Assembly (NCBI GenBank): GCA_020161655.1
Contig: JAIUPC010000017.1
Span: 1-64,000, forward strand
Source of the DNA: Pseudomonadota bacterium
GTDB taxonomy: Bacteria; Pseudomonadota; Alphaproteobacteria; Rhodobacterales; Rhodobacteraceae
Length of the DNA: 64,000 bases
Direction: 5' to 3'
Positions 17,882 through 26,211 of the stretch are shown in pieces; positions within the stretch are counted from its first letter, which is position 1, and the number at the start of each line of letters is the position of its first letter. The notes under the pieces are model-generated. The model was given only the letters and a program-made list of their open reading frames with translations. It did not search any database and had not been told where the DNA came from. The position numbers were made by a program, and so were the translations under genes.

Positions 17882-18967
17882 ATGCTGAGAAGAACCTTGC
17901 TGACGACCGCAGCCCTTGCCCTCGGTGTCCTTGGCGCGGGCATGGCGCAGGCGCAGGAAAAGCTGAAGGCCTGCTTCGTCTACGTCGGCCCCATAGGTGA
18001 CGGCGGGTGGACCTACCAGCACCATCAGGGCGCGCTGGCGGTGCAGGAGAAGTACGGCGACAAGGTCGAGATCCAGTGGCAGGAAAGCGTGCCGGAAGGC
18101 GCCGACGCGGAGCGCGTGCTGACGCAGATGGCGCTTGGCGGCTGCAAGATCATCTTCACCACCTCCTTCGGCTACATGGATGCGACCAATGCCGTCGCTG
18201 CCAAGTTCCCGGACGTGAAGTTCGAACATGCCACCGGCTTCAAGCGCGACCAGCCGAACGTCTCCACCTACAACGCCCGCTTCTACGAAGGCCGCGCGGT
18301 GGAGGGGCTGATCGCCGGCCGCATGACCAAGTCGAACAAGATCGGCTACATCGGCTCCTTCCCGATCCCGGAAGTGGTGATGGGGATCAACGCCTACTAC
18401 CTCAACGCCAAGAAGGTGAACCCCAACGTCGAGGTTTCGGTGGTCTGGGCCTTCACCTGGTTCGACCCGGCGAAAGAGGCCGATGCCGCCAAGGCGCTGA
18501 TCGACCAGGGCGTCGATGTGATCGCCTCGCACACCGACTCGACCGCGCCTCTGGCCGAAGCGGCCAAGACCAATGGCGCCGTCATCGGCTTCGGCCAGGC
18601 CTCCGACATGGCCGAATACACGGACGGCCCGCGCGTGACCTCGATCATCGACAACTGGGCGCCCTACTACGTGGAGCGAGTGGGCGCGCTCCTGGACGGG
18701 ACCTATGAGCAGAAGGACACCTGGGCGGGCATCGCCGGTGGCGAAGTGCTGATCGGCGACATCACCGAAAAGGTCCCGGCGGAGGTGAAGGCCGAGGCCG
18801 AGAAGATGCGCGACGACATCGCCGCAGGCACCTTCCATCCCTTCACCGGCCCGATCAACAAGCAGGACGGATCGCCCTGGCTGGCCGAAGGGGCGACCGC
18901 GCCGGACGGCGATCTCCTTGGCATGAACTTCTATGTCGAAGGGATCAAGGGCGACATCCCGAAGTAA
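17882..18967 (+). CDS. BMP-family substrate-binding protein of the purine/nucleoside importer
   Basis: A 361-residue periplasmic binding protein of the BMP (PnrA/Med) family. A signal peptide ends at AQA before residue 25. The mature protein begins with KACFVYVGPIGDGGWTYQHH, the typical BMP nucleotide-style ligand loop with Gly-Asp-Gly-Trp. Later motifs are IGYIGSFPIPEVVMGIN and TDSTAPLAEA. Members of this family bind purine nucleosides or bases. Coming last in a unit that starts with xanthine dehydrogenase, it likely captures a purine feeding the XDH reaction. A strong terminator follows directly. Confidence 0.92.
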   Translation: MLRRTLLTTAALALGVLGAGMAQAQEKLKACFVYVGPIGDGGWTYQHHQGALAVQEKYGDKVEIQWQESVPEGADAERVLTQMALGGCKIIFTTSFGYMDATNAVAAKFPDVKFEHATGFKRDQPNVSTYNARFYEGRAVEGLIAGRMTKSNKIGYIGSFPIPEVVMGINAYYLNAKKVNPNVEVSVVWAFTWFDPAKEADAAKALIDQGVDVIASHTDSTAPLAEAAKTNGAVIGFGQASDMAEYTDGPRVTSIIDNWAPYYVERVGALLDGTYEQKDTWAGIAGGEVLIGDITEKVPAEVKAEAEKMRDDIAAGTFHPFTGPINKQDGSPWLAEGATAPDGDLLGMNFYVEGIKGDIPK

Positions 18968-18989
18968 GCCATATCGGCTGACTGAAACA

Positions 18990-19021
18990 GGGCCGGTCCG
19001 GGCAATCCGGGCCGGCCTTTT
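18990..19021 (+). terminator. Intrinsic terminator of the xdh/purine importer operon
   Basis: GGCCGGTCCGG pairs with CCGGGCCGGCC (one G-U pair) around a short GCAAT-containing loop, and a run of T follows at 18-21 bases. It starts about 20 bases after the binding-protein stop codon. The GC-rich stem with a T-tract is a clear Rho-independent form. Confidence 0.85.
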
Positions 19022-19397
19022 GCTTGCACGCGGTCTTTTCGTGGCCTGAACGATGGCGGCGTGATGGGTCAAAAAATGGCAACAATGTGGCGCACGGACA
19101 GGATTGTTCGCCCTTGCGCGCAATCGGCCTCTGCTCATGCGCCGATGGGTGAAAGTTTTTTGCATTTTTCCCCCGCCCGCGCGTCGGTGAATCTGGGTCA
19201 ATGACCAATTTGCGCGGCCAATCATGATGTTACGGGCGTAAAATTCCACGCTTGCGGGATCGCCGAAATGGCTGAGCAACCCCCGATTGCGACGACGCGA
19301 GTCAGCCGCTCACACCTGTCGAAAAAGACGATTGCGGCGCGTCTGCGGCAACGCTAGGGCTGTTTCAGGAATCTGTACCAGTTCGGGTGTGAAGAAA
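19022..19397. other. Intergenic region before the CTERM protein gene
   Basis: This 376-base stretch contains several A/T runs, such as GTTTTTTGCATTTTT near 19160 and GTCAAAAAATGG near 19070, unusual for this genome. It probably holds the promoter and regulatory sites of the CTERM-type protein gene. I looked for a sigma-54 type -24/-12 pair, common before exosortase substrates, and found no convincing match. No gene or hairpin is supported. Confidence 0.4.
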
Positions 19398-20087
19398 ATG
19401 AAGAGTTTGAAGATTGTTCTGGCGACGCTCGCGATCACTGCGGCAACCGCCATGGCGCCGGCAAATGCGGCGACCGTCAATGTCACCAAGCAGGGTTCGA
19501 ATGCCTTCGTCGACGCGAGCGGCCAAAACGGCTGGTGGCAATCGGTGAGCTACACGCTTAACGGCACGACCCGCTCGGGCGTGGGCGCCGGGGCGTTCCG
19601 CCTGACCGCGACCGACGCGAGCGGCAAGGTCCAGGACTTCCTTGCCTTCTGCCTTGAACCTTTGGAATGGCTGACGCTGCCCAAGGACTACACCGTCGGC
19701 AGCTCGCTCAGCGCCCCGATCCTCGACCGCCTCGGCGCGTTGGTGTCGAATGCCTTCTCGCTGGTCAACGGGGCTTCTTCGGCGGCTGCGTTCCAGATGG
19801 CCGCGTGGGAGATTGCCAATGAAAGCGGCGCCAACCTCAGTCTCGGCGATGGCGCATTCATGATGACCCAGGCCAATGCCACGTCGCAGAGCCTTGCGCA
19901 GGGCTGGCTGAACAGCATCGCCTCGGGCTCCTGGACCTCGTCCGGCCGGGTCACCGTCCTGACGGCTCCGGGCACCCAGGACCTTCTGACCAACATTGCG
20001 CCGGTTCCGGTGCCTGCGGCGGGCGTGATGCTGCTCGGCGGTCTTGGCGGCCTTGGCGCGCTTCGCCGCCGCCGCAAGGCAGCCTGA
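19398..20087 (+). CDS. Secreted protein with VPLPA-CTERM-type sorting tail
   Basis: A 229-residue exported protein. The signal peptide runs to about ANA (residues 23-25), and the mature part is rich in Ser, Thr, Asn and Gly with no catalytic motif. The C-terminus is VPVPAAGVMLLGGLGGLG followed by a basic RRRRK cluster. This is the three-part VPxPA, hydrophobic and Arg-rich signal that Rhodobacterales use for exosortase-type processing. The protein is therefore likely anchored or released at the cell surface; its exact role (matrix, adhesion) is not visible. The start at 19398 is chosen because the signal peptide begins there. No exosortase gene is in the window. Confidence 0.8.
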   Translation: MKSLKIVLATLAITAATAMAPANAATVNVTKQGSNAFVDASGQNGWWQSVSYTLNGTTRSGVGAGAFRLTATDASGKVQDFLAFCLEPLEWLTLPKDYTVGSSLSAPILDRLGALVSNAFSLVNGASSAAAFQMAAWEIANESGANLSLGDGAFMMTQANATSQSLAQGWLNSIASGSWTSSGRVTVLTAPGTQDLLTNIAPVPVPAAGVMLLGGLGGLGALRRRRKAA

Positions 20088-20112
20088 ACCGATCAGCTTT
20101 CGGACTGAAAAC

Positions 20113-20142
20113 CGCCGGGGAGCGTCTCAACGCTCTCCGGCG
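20113..20142. terminator. Bidirectional terminator hairpin
   Basis: CGCCGGGGAGCG pairs with CGCTCTCCGGCG (one G-U pair) around a six-base loop between two convergent genes. On the minus strand the stem is followed by GTTTTC, a usable T-tract for the cation exporter gene. Its stem overlaps the last codons of that gene. On the plus strand the T-tract is weaker. Confidence 0.65.
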
Positions 20143-21005
20143 ATGTCTTTGTGGACGATCACGTCGGCCTGCGGATAGGTCGCGATGATCTTGCGGCGAA
20201 GGGCTGCACCGATGGCATGGGCCTCGCGCAGGGTCTGGTCGCCGTCAAGTTCGATGTGGATGTTGACGAAGACCACGCTGCCCGCCATCCGCGTCTTGAG
20301 GTCGTGAAAGCCGTGGACGCCGGGGAAGTCGCCGGCGATGCGGGCAATGCCCTTGATGACATCGGGGTCGGCGCGCCGGTCCATCAGCGCATCCCAGGCG
20401 CCCCTGCCGATGCGCATGGAGCCCGCGAGCAGGATCGCCGCCGCGCCGAGGGCGACAATGCTGTCGATCGCGCCGATCCCGAAACGCCGCGACATCCAGA
20501 GCGCGGCTATGGCGCCGACATTGGGGATGAGGTCAGAGAGGTAGTGGAGCGAATCCGCGGCGACGACGCGGTTGCCGGTCACCCTCGCGACGCGCCGCTG
20601 CCAGAGGACAAGGGCGAAGGTCAGGAAGATCGACACCGCCATCACCGTCATGCCCGCGCCCTGCGAGGCCAGCGTGGTCGGAGCGCCCGAAGTCAGTCGT
20701 TCCACCGCTGTCCAGCCGATCACGGCGGCGGAAACGAGGATCACCACGGATTGGCCGAGCGCCGCCAGATCCTCGGCCGAGGTGTGGCCGAAGGCGTGAT
20801 CCTCATCTGCGGGCCGTGCCGCATAGATGATCGCGGCGAGCCCGCCCAGGGACATCATCAGGTCCAGCGCAGAGTCGGCGAGCGAGGCCGCCACCGAGAG
20901 CGACGATGTCATGCCAAGCGCCCAGAGCTTCAGCGCGACAAGGATCAGCGCCACCGTCACCGATGCCGCCCCCGCCGAGAGATTGAGCGCGCCGCCCTTT
21001 GCCAT
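20127..21005 (-). CDS. fieF: Cation diffusion facilitator, FieF-like
   Basis: A 292-residue six-helix metal/proton antiporter of the inner membrane, with a C-terminal cytoplasmic dimerisation domain. The metal site residues match E. coli FieF closely: D44 and D48 in ADSALDL (FieF D45/D49), H154 and D158 in HYLSD (FieF H153/D157). The linker RPADEDHAFGHTSAEDLAAL is also FieF-like. This predicts Zn or Fe(II) export to prevent overload. The ATG at 21005 is chosen because an upstream extension has no homology and the protein length then fits the family. I cannot decide between Zn and Fe from sequence. Confidence 0.88.
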   Translation of the reverse strand: MAKGGALNLSAGAASVTVALILVALKLWALGMTSSLSVAASLADSALDLMMSLGGLAAIIYAARPADEDHAFGHTSAEDLAALGQSVVILVSAAVIGWTAVERLTSGAPTTLASQGAGMTVMAVSIFLTFALVLWQRRVARVTGNRVVAADSLHYLSDLIPNVGAIAALWMSRRFGIGAIDSIVALGAAAILLAGSMRIGRGAWDALMDRRADPDVIKGIARIAGDFPGVHGFHDLKTRMAGSVVFVNIHIELDGDQTLREAHAIGAALRRKIIATYPQADVIVHKDIAGER

Positions 21006-21093
21006 GCCATCCGTCCGTGATTCCAGAACCGGCTGTACCAGCTTCGCGGGGCGTCGGAAATGCGACTTGCGCCGGAAGCGGGCGTGGCGGTCG

Positions 21094-21648
21094 TCAGTCG
21101 CGCAATTCCTCGGGGTCGACACCCCAAAGCTCGGACTTCTGCACCCAGCCGCGCTCGCCGCTTGCGGTGATGCTGCACCACTCGCGCTGGCATTCGCCAA
21201 GCCGCCCGACCACGCCCTGCTCTGCCTCGGCAACCGCCGACGCAGCGGCATCAGGCTGGCTGCGAAGCGGCGTCCGCTCGGCGACGACAACGACCGTCCG
21301 GACGCCGGAAAGGAGCGAGTAGTTCACCCAGCCGCCCTGCCCTTCGCTGTCCTCGACGCGACGCCAGTTGCTGAATTCGGCCGTGATCTTGAGCGGCATG
21401 TTGCGACGGCGGAACAGCCAGTCAATGCGGTACGCCAGGCTCGGACCGCGGCGCGCGTTGGCGTCGTCCGTCTTGAGCGAGACATAGCGCGGCAGGGGCA
21501 GGTTCGTGACCGCTCCGCGAACCACGTCCCCGGCTTGGTCAGCCACTTCATCAGCCGCGCCGGGCACGGGCGAAAGCACCACGGTCAGAAGACATGGAAC
21601 AACGATGACAAGGCGCCGCATCAGGCGCCCGAAGGCTTTTGACTGCAT
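21094..21648 (-). CDS. Exported bacterial SH3-domain protein
   Basis: A protein of about 184 residues with an N-terminal signal segment (RLVIVVPCLLTVVLSPVPGAADE). It has two SH3-like repeats, one starting near VSLKTDDANARRGPSLAYRI and another near RTPLRSQPDAAASAV. Both contain the WxxV and GWV positions of the SH3_4 family. Such proteins act in the periplasm, often near peptidoglycan, without catalytic activity. The start is uncertain: ATG codons at 21720, 21648 and 21621 are in frame and none has a strong binding site. I use 21648. The gene is divergent from the hydroxyacid dehydrogenase. Confidence 0.72.
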   Translation of the reverse strand: MQSKAFGRLMRRLVIVVPCLLTVVLSPVPGAADEVADQAGDVVRGAVTNLPLPRYVSLKTDDANARRGPSLAYRIDWLFRRRNMPLKITAEFSNWRRVEDSEGQGGWVNYSLLSGVRTVVVVAERTPLRSQPDAAASAVAEAEQGVVGRLGECQREWCSITASGERGWVQKSELWGVDPEELRD

Positions 21649-21764
21649 CTCGACACTGGCCTGTTCTGCCGGGGAAATCCCCATCTTTCGGGGCTTGTGA
21701 CTTGCCCCGTTCGGCTGCACTTTGCCAGTACGGAAGCGCCGAGGGAAGAGAGGAGAGTGACGCC

Positions 21765-22751
21765 ATGGGAACCAAGCGTCTGAGTGTTGTGGTAACGCGA
21801 CGCTTGCCCGAGGTCGTCGAGACCAGGATGAAGGAGTTGTTCGACGTCGAACTCCGCGATCCCGACACCCGCATGTCGCGCGAAGAACTTGGCGCAGCGA
21901 TGCGGCGGGCGGATGTTCTGGTGCCTTGCGTCACCGATCAGGTCGATGCCAACCTCCTGGCGCAGGCCGGCGAACGGCTGAAGCTGATCGCCAATTACGG
22001 CGCCGGCGTCGATCACATCGACGTCCACAGCGCCCGGCAGCGCGGCGTCCTCGTGTCGAACACGCCGGGCGTCGTCACCGAAGACACCGCCGACATGGCG
22101 ATGGCGCTGATCCTTGCAGTCACGCGACGCATTCCCGAGGGGCTGGCGCTGATGCAGTCCGGCAACTGGCAGGGCTGGGCGCCGACGGCGATGATGGGCG
22201 GCCGTGTCGGCGGGCGCCGTCTCGGCATCCTCGGCATGGGCCGGATCGGCACCGCCGTGGCGCGGCGCGCCCATGCTTTCGGGATGCAAGTCCACTACCA
22301 CAACCGCAAGCGTCTCAGGCCCGAGCAGGAGGCCGAGGTCGGCGCGACCTATTGGGAAAGCCTCGACCAGATGGTCAGCCGGATGGATGTGATCTCCGTC
22401 AACTGCCCGCATACGCCCTCGACCTTTCACCTGATGAACGCCCGGCGGCTGAAGCTGATGAAGCCGACCGCGGTGATCGTGAACACCTCGCGCGGCGAGG
22501 TGATCGACGAAAACGCCCTGACTCGGATGCTTCGCTCCGGTGATATCGCGGGCGCCGGACTTGACGTCTTCGAGCATGGGCATGACATCAACCCGCGCCT
22601 GCGCGAGCTGAACAATGTCGTTCTCCTGCCGCATATGGGGTCGGCCACTGTCGAGGGCCGGGTCGAGATGGGCGAGAAGGTCATCATCAACATCAAGACC
22701 TTCGCCGACGGCCATCGGCCGCCGGATCTGGTCGTGCCGGGGATGCTCTGA
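21765..22751 (+). CDS. D-isomer specific 2-hydroxyacid dehydrogenase (glyoxylate reductase-like)
   Basis: A 328-residue cytoplasmic NAD(P)H-dependent reductase that interconverts 2-keto acids and D-2-hydroxy acids. The cofactor site GMGRIG is at about residues 157-162. Catalytic Arg is in NTSRGEV (about residue 243), Glu in LDVFE (about 270) and His in LPHMGSAT (about 290), so all three catalytic residues are present. The sequence resembles the glyoxylate/hydroxypyruvate reductase group (GyaR), but the substrate cannot be fixed from motifs alone. An AGGAGAG site lies upstream of the ATG at 21765. The following small gene is about 100 bp downstream. Confidence 0.88.
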   Translation: MGTKRLSVVVTRRLPEVVETRMKELFDVELRDPDTRMSREELGAAMRRADVLVPCVTDQVDANLLAQAGERLKLIANYGAGVDHIDVHSARQRGVLVSNTPGVVTEDTADMAMALILAVTRRIPEGLALMQSGNWQGWAPTAMMGGRVGGRRLGILGMGRIGTAVARRAHAFGMQVHYHNRKRLRPEQEAEVGATYWESLDQMVSRMDVISVNCPHTPSTFHLMNARRLKLMKPTAVIVNTSRGEVIDENALTRMLRSGDIAGAGLDVFEHGHDINPRLRELNNVVLLPHMGSATVEGRVEMGEKVIINIKTFADGHRPPDLVVPGML

Positions 22752-22848
22752 GGGCACGCAGAGGGCCATGAACTTTGACCATGGCCGTCACGTCAGCGCC
22801 CCAATTCGACGGGAGTGTGCCGGCGAAATCCCAGCGCCTGGCACCTTC

Positions 22849-23358
22849 ATGTCGAACTCCTTCTTTCTTGCATTCATGGTCACCGCCGTTCTCTCGGCCG
22901 GTGCGGTAGATTTCGTCAACCAGACCAAAGTCACGGGCGGGATCGGCGTACAGGAATATTTTGCCGCCCTGCCCGGACGTCTTGGCGGGAAGGCTTATGT
23001 GCCTGAAAGCTCCGCCGAAGCTGTGGCAGCGGCGCAGCCCGTCGCCGCAAGCCCGGCTGACCCGGCGGTCAACGATGAAGCCTTGCGCCAGCAGATGGCA
23101 GCGGCGGCAAGCCAGATCGCAGCGGCATCGACTGCCGCGCAGGCGGGGCAGCCTGCCAATGCGGCAGCGGCGGCAGGGGTCGCAGGCTTCATGAGCGCGA
23201 TTCTGAAGGGCATGCTGAGGGCAGGCGGCCAGACCGGGACGGCCGAGGGGGAACCGATCAAGCCGGCGAAAGCGGCGGTCGCCATCAAGCCCAGGGTCGG
23301 CACCTTTGGCGGTTGCTCTGGAACTGACCTCGGCAAGCGCTGCAGGGTCGGCGGCTGA
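22849..23358 (+). CDS. Small membrane-anchored, alanine-rich hypothetical protein
   Basis: A 169-residue protein I do not recognise. From the ATG at 22849 it opens with a hydrophobic segment (MSNSFFLAFMVTAVLSAGAV) that looks like an uncleaved anchor or signal. A low-complexity alanine- and glutamine-rich middle (about residues 55-110) follows, then a basic, glycine-rich end with two cysteines near the C-terminus (GGCSGTDLGKRC). An earlier ATG at 22768 would put 27 charged residues before the anchor and is less likely. The gene is convergent with the quinone oxidoreductase, six bases away. Confidence 0.6.
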   Translation: MSNSFFLAFMVTAVLSAGAVDFVNQTKVTGGIGVQEYFAALPGRLGGKAYVPESSAEAVAAAQPVAASPADPAVNDEALRQQMAAAASQIAAASTAAQAGQPANAAAAAGVAGFMSAILKGMLRAGGQTGTAEGEPIKPAKAAVAIKPRVGTFGGCSGTDLGKRCRVGG

Positions 23359-23364
23359 CACCCC

Positions 23365-24339
23365 TCACATTGTCAGGATGGTCGATCCCGTCGTCGCCCG
23401 CGCTTCAAGCGCGCGGTGGGCGTCGGCAACCTTCTCAAGCGGGAAGCGCTGGTCGATGTTGATCCTGACCGCGCCCGAGGCAACCTTGGCGAAAAGCCGC
23501 GCCGCCATGTCCTGACAGACCGCCGGATCGGCGATATGGGCGAAAAGCGTCGGCCGCGTCAGCTTCAGCGATCCCTTCGCCGCAAGCTGAAGGATGTCGA
23601 AGGGCGGCACCGGCCCGGAAGCGCTGCCAAAGGAAATCATCATGCCGAAGGGCACGAGCGAATTCAGCGAGCCTTCGAACGTGTCCTTGCCGACCGAATC
23701 CATCACCACCTGCACTCCCTTGCCGCCGGTGATCTCCCTCACCTTCGGGGCAAAGTCGCCCTGCCGGTAGTTGATCGCATGGGTGGCGCCAAGGTCGAGC
23801 GCCATCCGGCACTTCTCATCCGTCCCGGCGGTGGCGATGAGGTTGATCCCCTCGGACCGCGCCCATTGGCAGGCGATCTGGCCGACACCGCCGGCGGCGG
23901 CATGGAAAAGCACCCAGTCGCCCTTGGCGATGGGCGTGGTGCGGTTGAAAAGGTAGTCGACCGTCATCCCCTTCAGCATCATCGCGGCCCCTTCCTCGAA
24001 GGAAATCGCATCGGGGAGTTTGCAGACCTGCGCCGCCTGCATCACCCGCGCTTGCGTATAGGCGCCGGGCGCGCTGGTGGCATAGGCGGCGCGGTCGCCG
24101 GGCTTCAGATGGGTGACGCTAGGCCCCACCGCCTCGACCACGCCCGCGGCTTCCATGCCAAGCGCCGCCGGCAGCGGCAGCTTGTAAAGCCCGGACCGCT
24201 GGTAGACGTCGATGAAGTTCAGCCCCGCCGCCTTCTGCGCGATGCGGATTTCGCCCGGCCCCGGCTCGCCCACGGCGCGGTCGACAAGCGTCATCACCTC
24301 CGGCCCGCCATTGGTTTCGATGATGATGGTGCGTGCCAT
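23365..24339 (-). CDS. qor: NADPH:quinone oxidoreductase (MDR superfamily)
   Basis: A 324-residue zinc-independent medium-chain dehydrogenase of the QOR group, which reduces quinones using NADPH in the cytoplasm. Family marks are GLNFIDVYQRSGLY near residue 40, GMEAAGVVEAVG, and the cofactor loop HAAAGGVGQIACQWA. The zinc-binding cysteines of alcohol dehydrogenases are absent, as expected for QOR. The start at 24339 is fixed by an AGGAGG six bases upstream. It is divergent from the GntR regulator at 24488 with 148 bp between them, so the regulator may affect it, though I see no operator on its side. Confidence 0.9.
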   Translation of the reverse strand: MARTIIIETNGGPEVMTLVDRAVGEPGPGEIRIAQKAAGLNFIDVYQRSGLYKLPLPAALGMEAAGVVEAVGPSVTHLKPGDRAAYATSAPGAYTQARVMQAAQVCKLPDAISFEEGAAMMLKGMTVDYLFNRTTPIAKGDWVLFHAAAGGVGQIACQWARSEGINLIATAGTDEKCRMALDLGATHAINYRQGDFAPKVREITGGKGVQVVMDSVGKDTFEGSLNSLVPFGMMISFGSASGPVPPFDILQLAAKGSLKLTRPTLFAHIADPAVCQDMAARLFAKVASGAVRINIDQRFPLEKVADAHRALEARATTGSTILTM

Positions 24340-24430
24340 GGCGGCCTCCTGCGTTGGGCTGTTCACGCCGATGGTAACACGCGAGGCAGCGGGGTCGAGA
24401 GCCTTGGGCGCTGCCCCTTGGTCAAGGTTC

Positions 24431-24458
24431 TTGACAGGGTGGCGGTCCAGGGTAAAGT
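24431..24458 (+). promoter_or_regulatory. Sigma-70-type promoter of the GntR/ADP-ribosylglycohydrolase operon
   Basis: TTGACA at 24431-24436 and TAAAGT at 24453-24458 with a 16-bp spacer. The -35 matches consensus fully and the -10 matches in four of six positions. It lies 30 to 57 bases before the regulator ATG at 24488, and no other candidate in the intergenic region is as good. Confidence 0.7.
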
Positions 24459-24465
24459 ACAGGTA

Positions 24466-24477
24466 GGAACAGGTTCC
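24466..24477. promoter_or_regulatory. Candidate GntR operator at the operon start
   Basis: GGAACAGGTTCC is a palindrome (GGAAC, two bases, GTTCC) lying seven bases after the -10 box, where the transcription start is expected. The adjacent gene encodes a GntR/UTRA regulator, and bound protein here would block transcription. Assignment to this regulator is by position and symmetry only. Confidence 0.5.
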
Positions 24478-24487
24478 GTGGGGTGCC

Positions 24488-25198
24488 ATGTCTTCCCGAA
24501 TCGCCATCGCAAAGTCCGAACTGGTCGCCCAGACGCTGGAGCGTGAGATCCGCGACGGGCGCATCGGCCACGGCGACCTTCTGGAAAGCGAGGTTGGGCT
24601 GATGCGGCGCTTTGCCGTCAGCCGCAACACCGTCCGCAAGGGGCTGGAACAGCTCTCCCGGCAGGGGCTGATCGCCACCCGGACCGGCATCGGCTCTTTC
24701 GTGACCTATGACGGCACCACCATCGACAGCAATCTCGGCTGGACCGTCGCCCTGTCGCATGGTGCGGGCGCGATGGAGACGCGGCTGCTGAGGCTCGATC
24801 GTGGCGGCTCTGCCCATGCCGATGAAAGGCTGGGCGGGGTGGGCGACTATCTCAGGCTCGACCGGCTCAGGTTCTGCACGGTGGCGGGGCAGGGCATCTC
24901 TCTGGAACGGAGCCGCCTGCCCTGGCGCGAGGGGTTCCAGGACCTCATCGGCAACGGCCTGACCGGCGGCTCGCTCAGCCGCAGCCTCGCCGGTCTGGGC
25001 CTTGCGACCGCCAAGGGGCAGGAAACGGCGAGCGTCCTTCCGGCGCTGTCGGAGGAAGACGCCGCGATCATGAGCCGCCCCGCCGGTGCGCCGATGCTGC
25101 GGCTGGAGCGGATCAACCGCTCTGCTGATGGCTCTGTGCTGGAACATGTCGACAGCATCCTCGACCCGTCGCGCTTCGGGCTGAGGATCGAATTCTGA
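24488..25198 (+). CDS. GntR-family regulator with UTRA effector domain
   Basis: A 236-residue HutC-subfamily regulator. The N-terminal winged helix (residues 5-72) contains LESEVGLMRRFAVSRNTVRKGLEQL, and the C-terminal UTRA domain ends with the family-like MLRLERINRSADGSVLEHVDSILD. UTRA domains bind small metabolites, often the substrate or an early intermediate of the controlled pathway. It is the first gene of an operon with a glycohydrolase, a kinase and an ABC importer; its TGA overlaps the next ATG as TGATG. The promoter and a palindrome just upstream suggest autoregulation. The effector is unknown. Confidence 0.88.
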   Translation: MSSRIAIAKSELVAQTLEREIRDGRIGHGDLLESEVGLMRRFAVSRNTVRKGLEQLSRQGLIATRTGIGSFVTYDGTTIDSNLGWTVALSHGAGAMETRLLRLDRGGSAHADERLGGVGDYLRLDRLRFCTVAGQGISLERSRLPWREGFQDLIGNGLTGGSLSRSLAGLGLATAKGQETASVLPALSEEDAAIMSRPAGAPMLRLERINRSADGSVLEHVDSILDPSRFGLRIEF

Positions 25199-26211
25199 TG
25201 GGCGCGGCTGCAACCAGAGAGCTTGACCGCGCGCTCGGCGCCCTGACCGGGGTTGCCCTTGGCGATGCGCTCGGGATGCCGTCCCAGACCCTGCCGCGCG
25301 ATGCCATCGTGGCGGCCTATGGCCGGATCACTGACCTCGTCAATCCTGTCGCCGATCACCCGGTCTCGCACGGGCTGAAGGCCGGCATGGTCACGGATGA
25401 TACCGAACAGACCCTGATCCTCGCCGACCTCCTGCTTCGCACCCCCGGCGCCTTCGATGACCGCGCCTGGGCCGATGCGCTTCTGGCGTGGGAGCGGGAC
25501 GTGCGGGCGCGGGGGCTGCGCGACCTTCTCGGGCCGTCCTCCAAGCGGGCGCTCGACGCCCTCCTGGCCGGGGTGCCGGCGACGGAAACCGGCCGCGCCG
25601 GGACCACCAATGGCGCTGCGATGCGGATCGCCCCGGTGGGCATCGCCACGCCGCCGGATGACCCCGCCACGCTGGTCGCCCGCGTCGCCGAAGCCTGCCG
25701 CGTGACCCACAACACCCGCGAGGCGATCTCCTCCGCCGCTGCCGTCGCGATGGTCGTCAGCCTTGGCGTCGCCGGGGCCGGGTTCGATGCCGCCATCGCC
25801 GGCGCGCTCGATGCAGCAAAGCTTGGCGCGACCCTTGGCGCGCCGGTCGGCGAAGCCGACATGGCCGGGCGCATCAGGGCGGCGCTCAAGGTCGCCGAAA
25901 CCGGCTCCGCCGACGACCTCGCCAGCCGCATCGGCACCTCCGTCGCCAGCCGCGAGTCGGTGCCGGCGGCCTTTGGCGTGGTGCTTCTGGCCGGGGGCGA
26001 TCCCTGGCGGGCGGGCCTCATCGCCGCGAATATCGGCGACGATACCGACACGATCGGCGCCATCGCCTGCGCCATGGCCGGCGCCTGCAGCGGCCTTTCG
26101 GCCTTCCCGGCCGAGAAGGTCGACCGGGTCGTCACGCTCAACCATCTGTCGCTCGGGCCGCTGGCCGAGGGCCTTCTGGCGCTGCGCGCGGCGCGGGAGG
26201 CAGCGCCATGA
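25198..26211 (+). CDS. ADP-ribosylglycohydrolase family hydrolase
   Basis: A 337-residue, all-helical DraG/ARH-family enzyme. The two metal-binding clusters are present: VTDDTEQ at residues 65-71 and GDDTDTIGA at 280-288. The opening GVALGDALGMP and TNGAAMRIAPVGI are also conserved. Family members hydrolyse N- or O-glycosidic bonds to ribose with two Mg ions. The protein starts with no signal peptide, so it is cytoplasmic. Its tight coupling to a PfkB kinase and an ABC importer argues for cleavage of an imported ribosylated compound rather than of ADP-ribosylated protein. The true substrate cannot be read from the sequence. Confidence 0.9.
   Translation: MGAAATRELDRALGALTGVALGDALGMPSQTLPRDAIVAAYGRITDLVNPVADHPVSHGLKAGMVTDDTEQTLILADLLLRTPGAFDDRAWADALLAWERDVRARGLRDLLGPSSKRALDALLAGVPATETGRAGTTNGAAMRIAPVGIATPPDDPATLVARVAEACRVTHNTREAISSAAAVAMVVSLGVAGAGFDAAIAGALDAAKLGATLGAPVGEADMAGRIRAALKVAETGSADDLASRIGTSVASRESVPAAFGVVLLAGGDPWRAGLIAANIGDDTDTIGAIACAMAGACSGLSAFPAEKVDRVVTLNHLSLGPLAEGLLALRAAREAAP

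Noticed and set aside
19485-19505. GGTTCGAATG resembling a tRNA T-loop
   Set aside because: It is in frame inside the CTERM protein gene (KQGSNA). No acceptor stem, anticodon arm or D-arm can be formed around it.
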